From Akebia trifoliata (taxonomy: Eukaryota > Streptophyta > Magnoliopsida > Ranunculales > Lardizabalaceae): a stretch of DNA of 64,000 nt. The position numbers and the translations under genes were made by a program. The stretch spans positions 47,445,220 through 47,509,219 of the forward strand of contig CM030714.1 in the NCBI GenBank assembly GCA_017979445.1, read 5' to 3'. Below are positions 35,082 through 47,307 of this stretch, piece by piece (position 1 is the first letter of the stretch; the number at the start of each line of letters is the position of its first letter). Under the pieces are notes generated by a model. The model saw nothing but the letters and a program-made list of their open reading frames with translations, did not search any database and was not told the DNA's origin.

Positions 35082-35325
35082 GATACCCTTAAGATTGATA
35101 TGTGTCAACCCCAACCTACCCACATAATAGATGACTTTCTAGGATGACTATGTTAATAACATCTACGTCGACATCATTCATGCATCCCAACATTAAAGAT
35201 AACCCTCATCATCTTTGTCGAAGTCTTATTCTAAAGATTTAGGATTCATTAGATGAATCATATTTATCCAATTTTGTAGGTGATAGAATTTGAGACGTAA
35301 TAAATCAACGCCCTAAAGATACATG

Positions 35326-35417
35326 GATGACGTGGCAAGGGCACAGAACCATGGATCTTTTTCTTCGAGATACACGAGAAAAAAGATGTACAGTTTTGTG
35401 CCCTTACCATGTCATTC
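35326..35417. mobile_element. ~90-bp palindromic MITE (unit 2, second)
   Basis: The best-preserved member of the family: GATGACGTGGCAAGGGCACA and GAACCATGGATCTTTTTC pair with GAGAAAAAAGATGTACAG and TTTTGTGCCCTTACCATGTC. Confidence 0.75.
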
Positions 35418-36415
35418 ACGTACAAATTACATATTTTTTAAGGAATCGATTTATCATCAGTCAAGAATTTTACATTAATTGTCAACCTAACACAATCCTT
35501 CTCTCCTTTAAATAAGCTCGACGTGTAGAGGAAACATCACGATAGCCGAGTTATTCAAAGAGAAGCCTATAACCCCACATAAGTGTTATGGAGTGGCACT
35601 TCAGCCAAACATAACCCCTTCTTCAAGCTGTGAAATATGTTTGATTTATTTAACCAACTCGGGTCTCTTACGCATTACATTTTTGTCGGTGGTGGTACTT
35701 GCATGTACTATCATCCAAAACCTCAAAATCAATTTCATATAATTCTATATTTAGCAAATTGATTAGTTTTCTTCTTTTGCAGGTATTGGGAATTTTGGGG
35801 TCCTGTTTAATAATTTAATTTTTTAAGATAAATCCATCAAAATAGTCCCTAAAATCTAGGTGTGGGTCAAAAACTAGTAAAACCAATTTGTTTAAGAGAT
35901 CATAGTTATTACATGTATTGATATTTTTTTCAAAAATTTGCTCATCATCATCGTCCAAATCATATCCCAAAAGTTTAGGGTTGATTGATCAAATCCTGAC
36001 CGTCCCTTCAATCCTGTATAATTAAGCGGATAAGTCATACATTGAAGTCTTATTCTTATCGATTGAATGAATTGTGTTCCTCGATTCAACTAAATAATTT
36101 AATGAGAGTGTGAATAAATGAAGTAAATTCCTCCCGAAAATGGTTTCAAATCTTGTTCAACAATTATATGGAAACACATGTGTCTCAACATTCACATTAT
36201 TTCACGAGATAAACAAGTTGTCTTGGACAATATTTTGAAATTTTCGATCGAATCGATAAAAACTTGACCGAGTCAATTGGGATTTTGTAGATTTTGATAA
36301 AAATAATTTAAAATTTTTAAATATTTCTTATATAACTAAAGCATGATTTTATGATTAAACATTTTTTTAATATATATTTTTTATTAAAAGAATATAATTA
36401 TTTTAATTTAAATAA

Positions 36416-36799
36416 GGGGATGCTAATGTCCCATACTTCATGGGGATATTAGTATTGTCCAACACTTTTTTTCCACTAATACCCCTTATCGTTTAGTCTT
36501 TTAGTGAAAAAGATAAGGGTGTATTGGTCTTTTATACAATAAATGCTTGTTTACATAAAAATGTTATCAACATTTAAGTATTTTGAATTAAATATCACTT
36601 TTTGATAAATGTTTTGGTAATTAATGCCAACATAATAAATGCATTTATAAATGATATAATAAATATATGTATTATGTAAAAGACTAACATGCCCTTGTGT
36701 TTTTCACTCAAAAATAAAACAATGAGGGGGTATTATTGAAAAAAAAAAGTGTTGGAAAATACTAACATCCTCATGAGGCATTGGATGTTAGCATTCCCC
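36416..36799. mobile_element. Mutator-type MITE (unit 2)
   Basis: Duplicate of 24559-24942. The left end has lost bases (GGGGATGCTAATG), the right end GTTAGCATTCCCC is intact, and the 9-bp TTTAAATAA flanks are still present. Confidence 0.85.
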
Positions 36800-37329
36800 T
36801 TTAAATAAATATATAAATCAATTATTGTAAATCGAGTTAAATGGATTATCTCGTCCAAGAAGAATTCTCTCGTTAATGAACGAGAAAAGACGTCAAACTG
36901 GATTTTGAAATCATGCTACCAAACCAATTCAAACTGATTAGACCTCAATTTATAAAATTGAATTAATATATATTACAATAAATAAAATAAATCTCATTTT
37001 ACATCAATGACAACCTCTTATAATCTTAAAAATTGTTTATATAAACCAAAAAAGTGACGATTGCACAAGAGACAATTCAAATTTCAAACTGTGAACTTTG
37101 CTAAGTTCTCAAAAATTGATTTATCGATTTGACTTTTGATCAAGGGGTTTTGATTCATGTGAAACAAATGGCTCAGACTATATCGATGTCATTCTCACCT
37201 GTTCAAGTCAAATCAAATCAAGTCAAGTTTTAAAACTATATATTATGTATGTCAAAGTATATATTGTGTGGGCTACGACATTTATATATGTCAAAATCCA
37301 TGGAAGAATACGACCAACAAATGCCCATA

Positions 37330-37514
37330 GGGGGTGTGGCTTAGTGGTAAGGTGTAACGACAAGAGTATGCTCCTCTTGATTGTGAGGTCGAAACCGAGT
37401 GCAACCTTTGAATAATCTACTTTGCGGGGGTTGTGGGCCCCCTCTGTGACTCCAAGGAGACTTAGTCTCACCAATGTGGGGATACTCCTTGAGTTACCTA
37501 AAAAAAAAAAAAAA
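37330..37514 (+). mobile_element. tRNA-derived SINE, second family (unit 2)
   Basis: Duplicate of 25473-25657 with one change beside the B box (GAGGTCGAAACC), and a poly(A) end. Confidence 0.65.
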
Positions 37515-39161
37515 GATCTAACATTATATATGTAGCTTCATGATCAATTGACCCAACAAAGGCGGCTCATAAAAAATGTATGAAATCCATCCGAAAAATG
37601 TTGATATGGTGTCATTTTAAAATAGATTAAAGTATTTTATTCCGACCATTAGATTTCGTGTTTTGCTAAGTCAATGGATCGATCTCAACCCATTTATATT
37701 AGGCTAAAGATCAGCAAGTAATTGCCCGACGTGTAGATGTTATTATACGTCAACTTCAACAGTCTATTATAATTTAGATGGGACCATGTTATTTATTCTA
37801 ATTGAAGTCATCCATTAATTTTCTCTATCAACTCCAAATATTTATATATAAAAAAAAGGATTAATTATAATATAATTAAAACGTGTATTAGATAAAGTCA
37901 TTTGTATTTTAATAGTATATGATGCAGAGATGGAGACCCTCCATGTGGTAGTCATTAGATTCACTAATAATCTTTAATATTCTCAACCAGAAAAGAAGGA
38001 AAAATAATTATTCTTGAACCAATGTCGAGAACTTATATTGTCAGACTAATTTTTCTCATAGTACACCAGTTTTTAGGATTTTTGAACATTGAGAGAGAAA
38101 AAAGCGAGGGAGTGATGGCCATCTCTCTCTCTCTCTCTTACTTAGAGGGAGAGACGGTGAGATTTTTAAGATTGGCATTTTGAAGACAACAAAAAATCTC
38201 TCATTTTTATTGGTCCACATGTATTGAAAGTATTCCTAATTTACAAAAATAATCATGTTAGGCATGCCATCAATACATATGAACTAATGATAATATGAGG
38301 TTTATTTGGGTCTCTGAAATTGCGCTCCTCTCTCTCTCTCTCTCTTACCTCCCCCTCTCCCTCCCCCAATTGAAGAGAGGAAAATGGGGTGGCAAAATGA
38401 AAATTCAAAAGAAAAAGTTATTCCCACATTATTAAAATATATTTCATTAATTATTCAGGTGCTATAAGAAAAGTTTGGTATTGAGAGGAAATTTCTCTCC
38501 CCTATCCATGGTGGAAAATGAAAATTTCATGATTTGATGACCTTGTGGAATTGAAATCTGTGGGTTGAGGACATGCGGACAGGAGAGAAATTTTCTCTCT
38601 ATTGCTGATGTCATTTGCACGACATGTCAAACAGTTGTTGGGCTGTAAGAAAATTTGCTCACAACCCACTCATCAAAAAATCATTCTAGAAGTTCTCACG
38701 AAATATGTAAATATATCAAAAAATAGGTAGGAGACCTCTCCCACACGTAGACTAAAAAGCATATTTTAACAAAATCTATTAAGAAAACTTTGTATTTAAA
38801 AAAAAAAAAAACAAAATACTAACAATTATGATGTCCTAGAATGCTTGGCATATTGTTTAAGATTTTATTTCAAACATCATCGATTAGATTTACTTACACA
38901 CTATAATGTGAAATCAAGCACATATCGTGCTTATGAAAGAATAGGAATTATCATATAAAAACAATCTATTTTGATTTAAGCGCTTTAAATATGTTTGATC
39001 AAATGAACAAAGGCATCAATATTATAGTGCCAACGTTTGGTAAACCAAATATTGCAAAGTTAAGTTTGAGCTCTTTAATAAATTTAAAAAGAATTTTCAC
39101 AATTTTTTTATTTTGAAAAGTAGAGAAAATTATCAAAATGCATTTGATTCGATTATATAAA

Positions 39162-39244
39162 AGACACTTTTATGATATTGACTTCAAGTTGAAGTATTTT
39201 TACTTTAAGAATTTTAACTTGAAGTCGATATCATAAAAGTGACT
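39162..39244. repeat. Short near-perfect hairpin (unit 2)
   Basis: Duplicate of 27288-27370, with longer perfect pairing at the base (GACACTTTTATGATAT against ATATCATAAAAGTGAC). Confidence 0.7.
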
Positions 39245-39459
39245 AGGGGGACCAGATGAGCCAAGGCATATGGGTCCTTCTCCCGAGAACGTGTAACGCA
39301 CACACATCACACACACCAGGTAAGTGAGGGCAGGTGGCCTTGACGAAATATTGCTCATATTGGGTATCGAACACACAACCTATGGACTTTCACCTCTTAT
39401 TGGATCCGAAATTGCTATTGAGCCAACCCTCAAGGTTACACATACCATATTAAGCTGCT

Positions 39460-40400
39460 CACTATCTTAATATCAATCTATTAATATTACCTAATACCAT
39501 ATTAGATTGGGTCTCAAAACTTAAAATGAAAGAATTGAGCCAACCTGGGTCTAATAAATTTCTAATCGGATTGGTACCAATTTAGTCTAGGCTAACTATG
39601 TTAATCATGTTATCTAGGACTGCAACTTGGACGGCTTGACCCGAACTCAATCTGATTAATGGGCGAGTCTGGGCTGAGTTATATAAAAAACGAGTTGAGT
39701 CTGGGTTAGAATGTCAATCTGACCTCAATTTGGATTGAGCTCGGGTTGTGGGATCGAGCAACCCGACTCAACCTGAACCCGATGTCTATATACTGATGTA
39801 CAAATATTTTTAATGTGGACAATTAGATATTATTAACGTGGGCTTTGATAAGTATTGTTTGTTTAAATATTCTTTTTATAATGGATTTAGATGTAGCATG
39901 TGATTTTATTTACTAGTGATTTTGTTTTTATGTTGTATTTTTTTTTAAAGATGTAAAATTTATTTATTGATTAAAATGAAATTAGGGATATTCAATGAGT
40001 CAATCTGCCCAAAATTACCTAACTGCGTCTAACCCGAGCTCAACCCAATTTTAAAAGATTAAGCTTGGGTTGAGCTCGGGTTAGTGTGCTCAAGCCCGAT
40101 GGTCGGGTTGAGTTGAGCTCGGCTATCACTTGGGTTGAGCCTGGATTCCCGCCCAGGTTGCAGCCTAATGCTATCCTTACTCATGTATTATAGCTATAAT
40201 TCTACTATATGTAAGAAAATTTTGGGCCAGCCTGACCCAACCACAAATAGGTCCCAATACTTGCAGGCCGAACTTGGACATTACTGAATTTTTAGTTGGA
40301 TAAACCCAAACAATATATGGGTCGATTATGTGCAAAAAAATTTAGGCACTAATAGCTTTGGCCATTAATTATCCAACCCGGCCCATTGACAACCATACTT
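39460..40400. repeat. Degenerate AACCCGA / GGGTTGAGCTCGG repeat zone (unit 2)
   Basis: Duplicate of 27600-28540 with further scattered changes; no coding potential. Confidence 0.45.
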
Positions 40401-41125
40401 AGAATGTCAATGTGCTGCACTATTTTGGACCCATGAGTTCATGAACTTTCATTCCACCAAATGATGGGTCCACACGTGAAAATAACCCTATTTGGTAATT
40501 TTTGTCCATTAGTTTTCTTGGTTTGAACCAATTTTTAACCCATGGGCCATCATATATTTTGGGCCTCAAGTTAGTGGACCCTTTAATAATATGTCATGTG
40601 TGGCATTTAGGGAATCGTGGGGTCCTGATCTCATTGCCCTCGAAAACAATTAGGCGCGTGCCACCAATATGTTCCTTTCATTTTTATTATTTTCTGACAC
40701 ATCCTTGTCAATATGGAAAATTATATATACCTACCACATTTGAAAACTTTTGTTGCCTTTTTTGACCATTCTTACTTTGACAGAAATCCGGAATCTAACG
40801 ATTTATAACCTTTTTCTTTGGCAAAAGGTTGAGGGAAAACAATAGGTAAATAATAAAAAATAATGAAATAAAACAAATAAGAGTATTTCTTAGGTTCCAC
40901 CCTAAGTTTTATTGAAATTGTAGATACCATGGTTTTAAAACTTATCACATATAACATGATCAATATTTTCTACTCTTGATTTAAAAAAAAAAATTATTAA
41001 ATAATTTACCACAATGGTGATGTAGTTGAGTTGTAGTTGAATATATCGTACTCTATATGTTGTGGGTTGAGGGCTTTTTTTGGTTTTTATTTTTCAATTT
41101 TCAATTTGTACATTTGAAATGTAAT

Positions 41126-42440
41126 TCTCTAATCTATATAATAAAACACAACGGTAAGACCCACTTGTGAGATGCAAACGTCTCGTCCAACTATAGTGAC
41201 CCCCACTTTATTACTTTTCTCCTCTCCTTTCTACTTTACCCCCCTCCTCCTCTACCCATTTCTTTTTTGCAATAATATTCCTCTAACTGTAATATCTTTC
41301 CTCTTTTACCCCTTCAATCACAAAGTTTTTTTTAATGTACTCCTCTAATTTATCATTTTTCCTATTTTACCCTTTTAATTCTACGACACGAGCAAACTCT
41401 AGTTTATAAATAAAACACAGCTGTAAAACCCATTTTGCTACATTTGTATTTGGGATAAATATCTCATACACTACAGTTTTGCGTGGGACAACCATTCCAT
41501 CAAACTATAATTTTGTAGGCTCACTTTATTTTCTTTACTATTCAACTCTTATAACTTTACTATATTTTTCTTTTTTTAATCTTTTAACCCACTTTATTGT
41601 TTTTCATATTTTACCTCCTTAACTTAAAAAAGTTTTAATAATTCCCCTCCAACTTTATTTTTTTTACCTCATCTCTTATTGTGACGTACACACATGCAAA
41701 CTCTACTCTATATGATAAAACACAATTGTAGGCCCCATTTTATTACAATATTGTTGGGGGGTTCCAACTTTAATTTTTTTACCTCCTTAATCCCAAAGAG
41801 GATGCTCGTGAGACCATGACGTACACACAGGCAATCTCTATTTTATATAATAAAACACGACTGTAGAGTCCACTTTGCTATAGCATTGTTTATGGGATAA
41901 ACACCCCCCCCCCCTCAAACTACAGTGTTATAAAGGATAAATCTCCCAGCAAGTTACAATTACGTGGGATCCACTTTATTTCCTTTAATTTTCACCTCCT
42001 TTAACTTTATTATATTTCATCTTTAACCTATTTTATTATTTTTTTTTGTTTACCCCCTTTAGCCTCAATTTTTTTAATAATAACCCTCCAACTTTAATTT
42101 TATTTTTCACTTTTACCCTCTTAACCCGAAAGACGATGTTTATACTGTAGGCACAAACGAACTCTACTCTATATAATAAAACACAATTGTATGGCTCACT
42201 TTACTACAATTGTGTTGGGGATAAGCATTCCATCCACTATGATTTTTTAGGATAAACATTCATTTTATTATCTTTATTCTTTACCTTCTTTAACTTTACT
42301 ATATTTTATTTTTTATCCATTTTATTGTTTTCATCTTTAACCACCTTAATCTCAACTTTTTTTTTAATAATATCCCTCCAATTTTATTTGTTTTTCACTT
42401 TTTTAGCCTTTCTTAACCCTAAAGAGAATGGGTGAACTTT
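41126..42440 (+). mobile_element. Head-to-tail array of Helitron-like modules (unit 2)
   Basis: Duplicate of 29255-30605. The first module runs from TCTCTAATCTATATAATAAA to ACACGAGCAAACTCTAG (41399-41402) followed by T. Later heads carry ACTCTATATAATAAAACACA. It is more diverged from unit 1 than the genic part, as expected for neutral simple-sequence DNA. Confidence 0.5.
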
Positions 42441-43027
42441 AGTCAATAATAAAATATCATATATTTTGCATAATATCTAAGAGATTCCTTAGTTTGCATT
42501 GAAAAAATAATGTAATTTTATCATTAACAAACTAATTGTAACCTCTTTATGTTAGTGACAATCCCACCAGGCCATGAATTAGAATAAAATTAGATGAAAT
42601 GTCGTCGTCTTCAATTTCTTAATCTATCTTTCCCAACGTCGCAAACTAATTTACCCTCTTTTCAACCTCAATAATCTATCTCCTTCTTTCATACCTCAAA
42701 AATAAATATGATTTTTTAGAAAATTGAATATGATGGGCTTTTGGGAAGAAAACTCAAGGATTTTGATAAGATATTGAAGATAAAGTTGAATAACGTTTTT
42801 GGTAAAAAGTTCAAATATGAGTGTTTTAATCATTTCAATTAGTATTAAATTCTAGAGTTATTGTTTGGGTGGTTTTGATTTGATTCCATACATACCCAGA
42901 ATAGGAACCTAAATAAAACATTGGTTATAGTTCTTATTTGTAATGGTTTGTAGGACCTAATGGTACTGGTCATGAAGAAGTATTGTGCATCATTTTACCC
43001 AATAGAGACAACAATTGAGCTCAGTGC

Positions 43028-43440
43028 AGCGAGGGGCAACAACCCCACTACTTGAAAGGTGGGGGGTTTTGAGGGCAAAACCATCAAAATATATTTTTCC
43101 AACAATAATTTTGTAATTTTCATTGGTATTATGTAAAACCCTAATTATGTTTTCTTGATACTCATCAAGTACCCATCAAGAAAGATAATTTTTTTGAATT
43201 GGGGAAAAGAAAAAAAGATGAGCACTTGCTCAAAGGGGGTGGAGAGGGGCCAACAACCCCCCTACTTGAAAGGTGGGGGGTTTGAGGGCGGAGCCCTCAA
43301 AAGATATTTTTTCAACATAATTTTCATTGGTATTATGTAAAATCCTAATTATGTTTTCTTGGTACCTGTCAAGTGCCCATTAAGGTAGATAAATTTTTTG
43401 AATGAGGAAAAAAAAAGATGAGTAGTGAGTACCTGATAAA
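43028..43440. repeat. Two-copy tandem repeat, period about 214 bp
   Basis: CTTGAAAGGTGGGGGGTTT occurs at 43051 and 43265, in both copies followed by TTGAGGGC, ATTTTCATTGGTATTATGTA, CCTAATTATGTTTTCTTG and GAAAAAAAAAGATGAG-like sequence. Confidence 0.85.
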
Positions 43441-43586
43441 ATAAAGAATTATTTTTTATTGTAATTTCTCAATTGAGAGTTGAAACCAACAATGAATTCT
43501 TCAAGCAAATCAAACTTTTGAAAAAAATAATATAAAATTATGATATAAAACATTTGTTTATAATTAAAATTCAAAATTGATGTGGA

Positions 43587-43658
<72 letters not shown>
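43587..43658. repeat. (TA)n(GA)n compound microsatellite
   Basis: About 12 TA units followed by about 23 GA units, uninterrupted. Likely to be length-polymorphic. Confidence 0.95.
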
Positions 43659-43660
<2 letters not shown>

Positions 43661-44400
43661 AGAAAATAATTGGACTCATGATTTTGAGATAAACAAAAGA
43701 AATTTACTAGTTGATTATCCAAAGGATCCCTGCTATGGTTCTCATAACAAACCGAAAAATGATTGCTCCCATGATGATATTGGTTTGTCACTGGATCAGA
43801 TATGATCTGATAAGGTTTCAATATGATATCTTATTGCATTGGATTTGGATCTACCATGTCTCAATTCGTTAAGGACTCGATCTGATAATATGTTAGAAAG
43901 AATATAAATTATATTATATATTTGTTGAAATTTATACAATTGATTTAGATTTTGTATTAAAAAATCGTGTTTGGCCCATCTGATTGTTAACTGATTGGAT
44001 TTGGATCTTAATATCGAGATCCAATAAAAACCTGATTCGATAGGGGTTTGATATGAACTTACCTGGATCTGATCCAATTCTTATTAGATTGATACCAAAT
44101 CAACCTCGATCTGACCCATAAACGGTCCATTGACAATCCTATGATGATAGATACAAAATCAACTAATCGATTTTTGATTGGGTAATTGGCTACCCATTGA
44201 CACCCCTAGGTTAATATTTGAGTCAAAAGAAAGGGATGCATCTCTTATTATTTTAAATACATGGATCTATTTATAATTATTTACATTAATGAGGGATGGA
44301 AGTCCAAAACTCTTTTTGTTTTTTTTATTAAAATACTGTAAATTTCACACGCAGAGGTAACTGCATAGAATTCTCAAGAATGCGAAGTTACGATCTCAGA

Positions 44401-45148
44401 TTTGCAGAGCCGCAACAACAAAGCAGTTAAAGAGAGCGCCAAATGTTGGAGAAAAAACCCTAGAAAATTTTAGCCGAGAGAGATTCAATGGTGGACAAGA
44501 GGTAAACTTAAGAAACCATCTCGATCTCTGCTTACAGATTCTCTCTCTCTCGCACTCTTCGCTTCTGCCACGAAAAATATCTTCGTTTCATTCATAAAAT
44601 TGCAGATTTTTTGTTAGTTGAGGCTTGATCTGAAATTTTGGTACGTTTTTCTAAGTAGATTTGGTTCGTATTCGTGTTTTTATAATTTTCGTTGGAAATT
44701 AAATAGTTTTCTACTTCATAGTGGAATTGCTAGGATTTAAGATTGTTAGGATTTAGTATTTGTTTTTGATTCGGGTATAAACGGCAGATTGATTTTGTTC
44801 TTGGTTTTTTGTAATTATTTGTTCGTTCTGGTTGTTAGAAGAAAAAAGACAACTTTTTTCTGGTTATGGTGAGATTCATGGCGGATGTGTATCTCTAAGA
44901 GTGGAATTCTGATTGAAGAAGAATAGGGGAGTTGAGATTTGATGGTGGGCATAAAATGCAGTATGAGATAAGGCTTATTTGGATTGTGTAGATTTAGCAA
45001 AATAGAGAATTGGGTCTGATTTCAAGGTGTAATTTGGTGTCTGTGCTGGTGAATTGGATTTATTAGTTGTGTAAAAATCCGGGCTTTTGAATGAGAGTTT
45101 ATTCAGAGGGAAAAGGGTGATGAAAGGGAAATCGGGTTTGGAGGGAAA
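44401..45148 (+). promoter_or_regulatory. Upstream and 5' leader of the DUF616 gene, with a short uORF
   Basis: A (CT)n stretch near 44535 and a good donor (AAGAG|GTAAAC at 44501/44502) suggest a leader intron, with a possible acceptor at TTATTCAG|A (45106/45107). An upstream ATG at 45120 opens a 10-codon frame ending in TGA at 45150-45152, overlapping the main start as ATGA. Confidence 0.4.
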
Positions 45149-47274
45149 ATGACTGGAGGGTCATTGGGTCAACGTACATCGAGTTATGGATCATTGCAAC
45201 AACATCAGCAGAACAGTGTTGTGTTGTTGCCAATTCAGACAAGTCCTGTTATTGTGCGAAAGCCTTCGAAGATGCTCCTGTCTGGTTCAAGAGAGAAGGA
45301 AAAAATTCTTCATCGGATCTGTAAATTTGCCGGCCGAAGGAGGGTCGGAATGCTTCTCGTGGTGGTCATTTCTGTTGTGGTTTTCATGTCAATCTTGTCT
45401 GCCATTACTAAAGGTTTGCCTTTTTTTCTTTCCTATCTTTTATTTGTTTCTTTTTATAGTCAATTATCATCAATATTAAAGTGGGGAAAAGATTAATTTT
45501 TTGTATGTTTGGTGGTATACCATGGATCATTACTAATCCGATGATCGGAATAAACTGTCAAAAAAATGTGATTGATCGGATGGTTAGCATCATCAATTGG
45601 GTCCATATTATGGTTCAGGAGTTGTTCTCCCAGAACCAATGAATGGTGGGTCCTAAAATATCTAACCATCTGTATCTGCTCTTCGTATTCATTACTGCTA
45701 GGTTCGAGTTAGTTTAATGTGCAGTATTTCAGTTTTTGTCATCTGTGAGTGTTATACTACTTTGATGTGTTTAATGAAATAATTGTGTCCACTATGGCAT
45801 GTTTTCAGATGAAGATGCTTCGGGAGACACTGATTCAGACAATAAGTCTATTCTACATGTCCAAAACAGTATATACAATGGCAGCATATCATTATACAAA
45901 TCTGAACCTACTCTGATTCGTGGAGAAAAAGATAATAAGGATGACAACTTCTCTTTACCAAATACTGTGCCAATAAGTGATGCAAATAACAGTCAGCCTC
46001 CTCCACTTCTGGTTAATGAGAAAGCCCTCTCTACAGGGCATCCATGTGAAAAATTTGCACTTCCACCCCCTCCAAATGATAAGAAGCGGATTGGTCCTCG
46101 CCGTAAGTTTTAGTTTCAGATTTTAGATGTCCATGTCAAATATTTTGTTGAATATTATCCTTTTTTTCTTGCTGATGATTTAAAAGTCACTCTATTGTTA
46201 ATGCACGCGTGCACAAACACACACTCACATACACATATATAGGTATATACACATGTATGTATACATATACATATTCATATGTGTGTGATACATATACAAA
46301 TATAGATATATATACACTCTCATCTGTGGGGCCCATATGGATAACTTTAGACCATCAAATTTTTCATCAAGTTATTCTAAACATGAAGATCATTGTCACA
46401 AAAAAGGGTCACTTCATTCTAATGCTACTAATTGTATTAAAAACTACCTTGAATTAACTGTATTAAATGACAGTCCTGATTCTTCAAATTCAAGTCAAGT
46501 TTTAGTGAAGAATGTAAGAATTGATTGAAATTTTGTGAGGAAAGTCGTTAACGCATGGAAAGTTCACTATATTGTTATATTTTAGAAATTCTAAAATATT
46601 ATCCACATGGGCCCCACAGGTGGGAGTACAAACAGGGAATGAGAACAGGCAGTATCTCTAACCTAATTCATATATATATATATATATATTCATTGTTATT
46701 GTTATCATTGGTGTGCTGAATTTCATTGCATGTTTGCTTTTTCAGCATGTCCGGTATGTTATCTTCCTGTTGAGCAGGCTATAGCCCGTATGCCAAGTGT
46801 TCCATCATCATCTCCTGTACTTAGGAATTTAACTTATGTTTACGAGGAAAATTCAATTAGAACCGAGCCATTTGGAGGTTCAGAGTTTGGTGGTTATCCT
46901 TCTCTAAAGCAGAGAAGTGATTCTTTTGATATAAAAGAGTCAATGAATGTGCACTGTGGGTATGATTCATTCTCCTTGTCAAGTTTTCCCTTCTCATTTT
47001 GTGATTTTGATAAGATTATATAGACCCCCTTTTTACTTCTGAGCATTTCTTATAATAGATAACGATTTTTTTCAACCTCCTCATTTGGTCACACTGCTTG
47101 TGGTCTGTCTTGAATCTTGATCGATACATTTTTTCATTGATCAGATTTGTTAAGGGGAGTAAACCTGGTCGTCAAACTGGATTCGATATTGATGATGCTG
47201 ACCTTCTTGAGATGGATCAGTGCCATGGCATCGTTGTTGCATCAGCCATATTCGGTACTAAATAAGAACCCCCC

Positions 47275-47307
<33 letters not shown>

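Larger units (their letters stand above)
30723..42569. repeat. Tandem segmental duplication, unit 2 (11.85 kb)
   Basis: Head-to-tail copy of 18865-30722. The junction reads CCTACCAGGCCTCAAAGATC; the right outer edge reads CCCACCAGGCCATGAATTAG and the left outer edge TTATGGCCTCAAAGATC. The three share GGCC, so the breakpoint has 4 bp of microhomology. Indels against unit 1 include about 30 extra bases near 37690-37719. Confidence 0.95.
42570..44400. other. Intergenic between the duplication and the DUF616 gene
   Basis: No gene is seen. It contains a 214-bp tandem repeat (43028-43440), a TA/GA microsatellite (43587-43658) and a degenerate GATCC-rich repeat zone at 43790-44130. Confidence 0.55.

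Noticed and set aside
43449..43821. Ser-Leu and Tyr-Ile repeat proteins
   Set aside because: They are translations of the TA/GA microsatellite.
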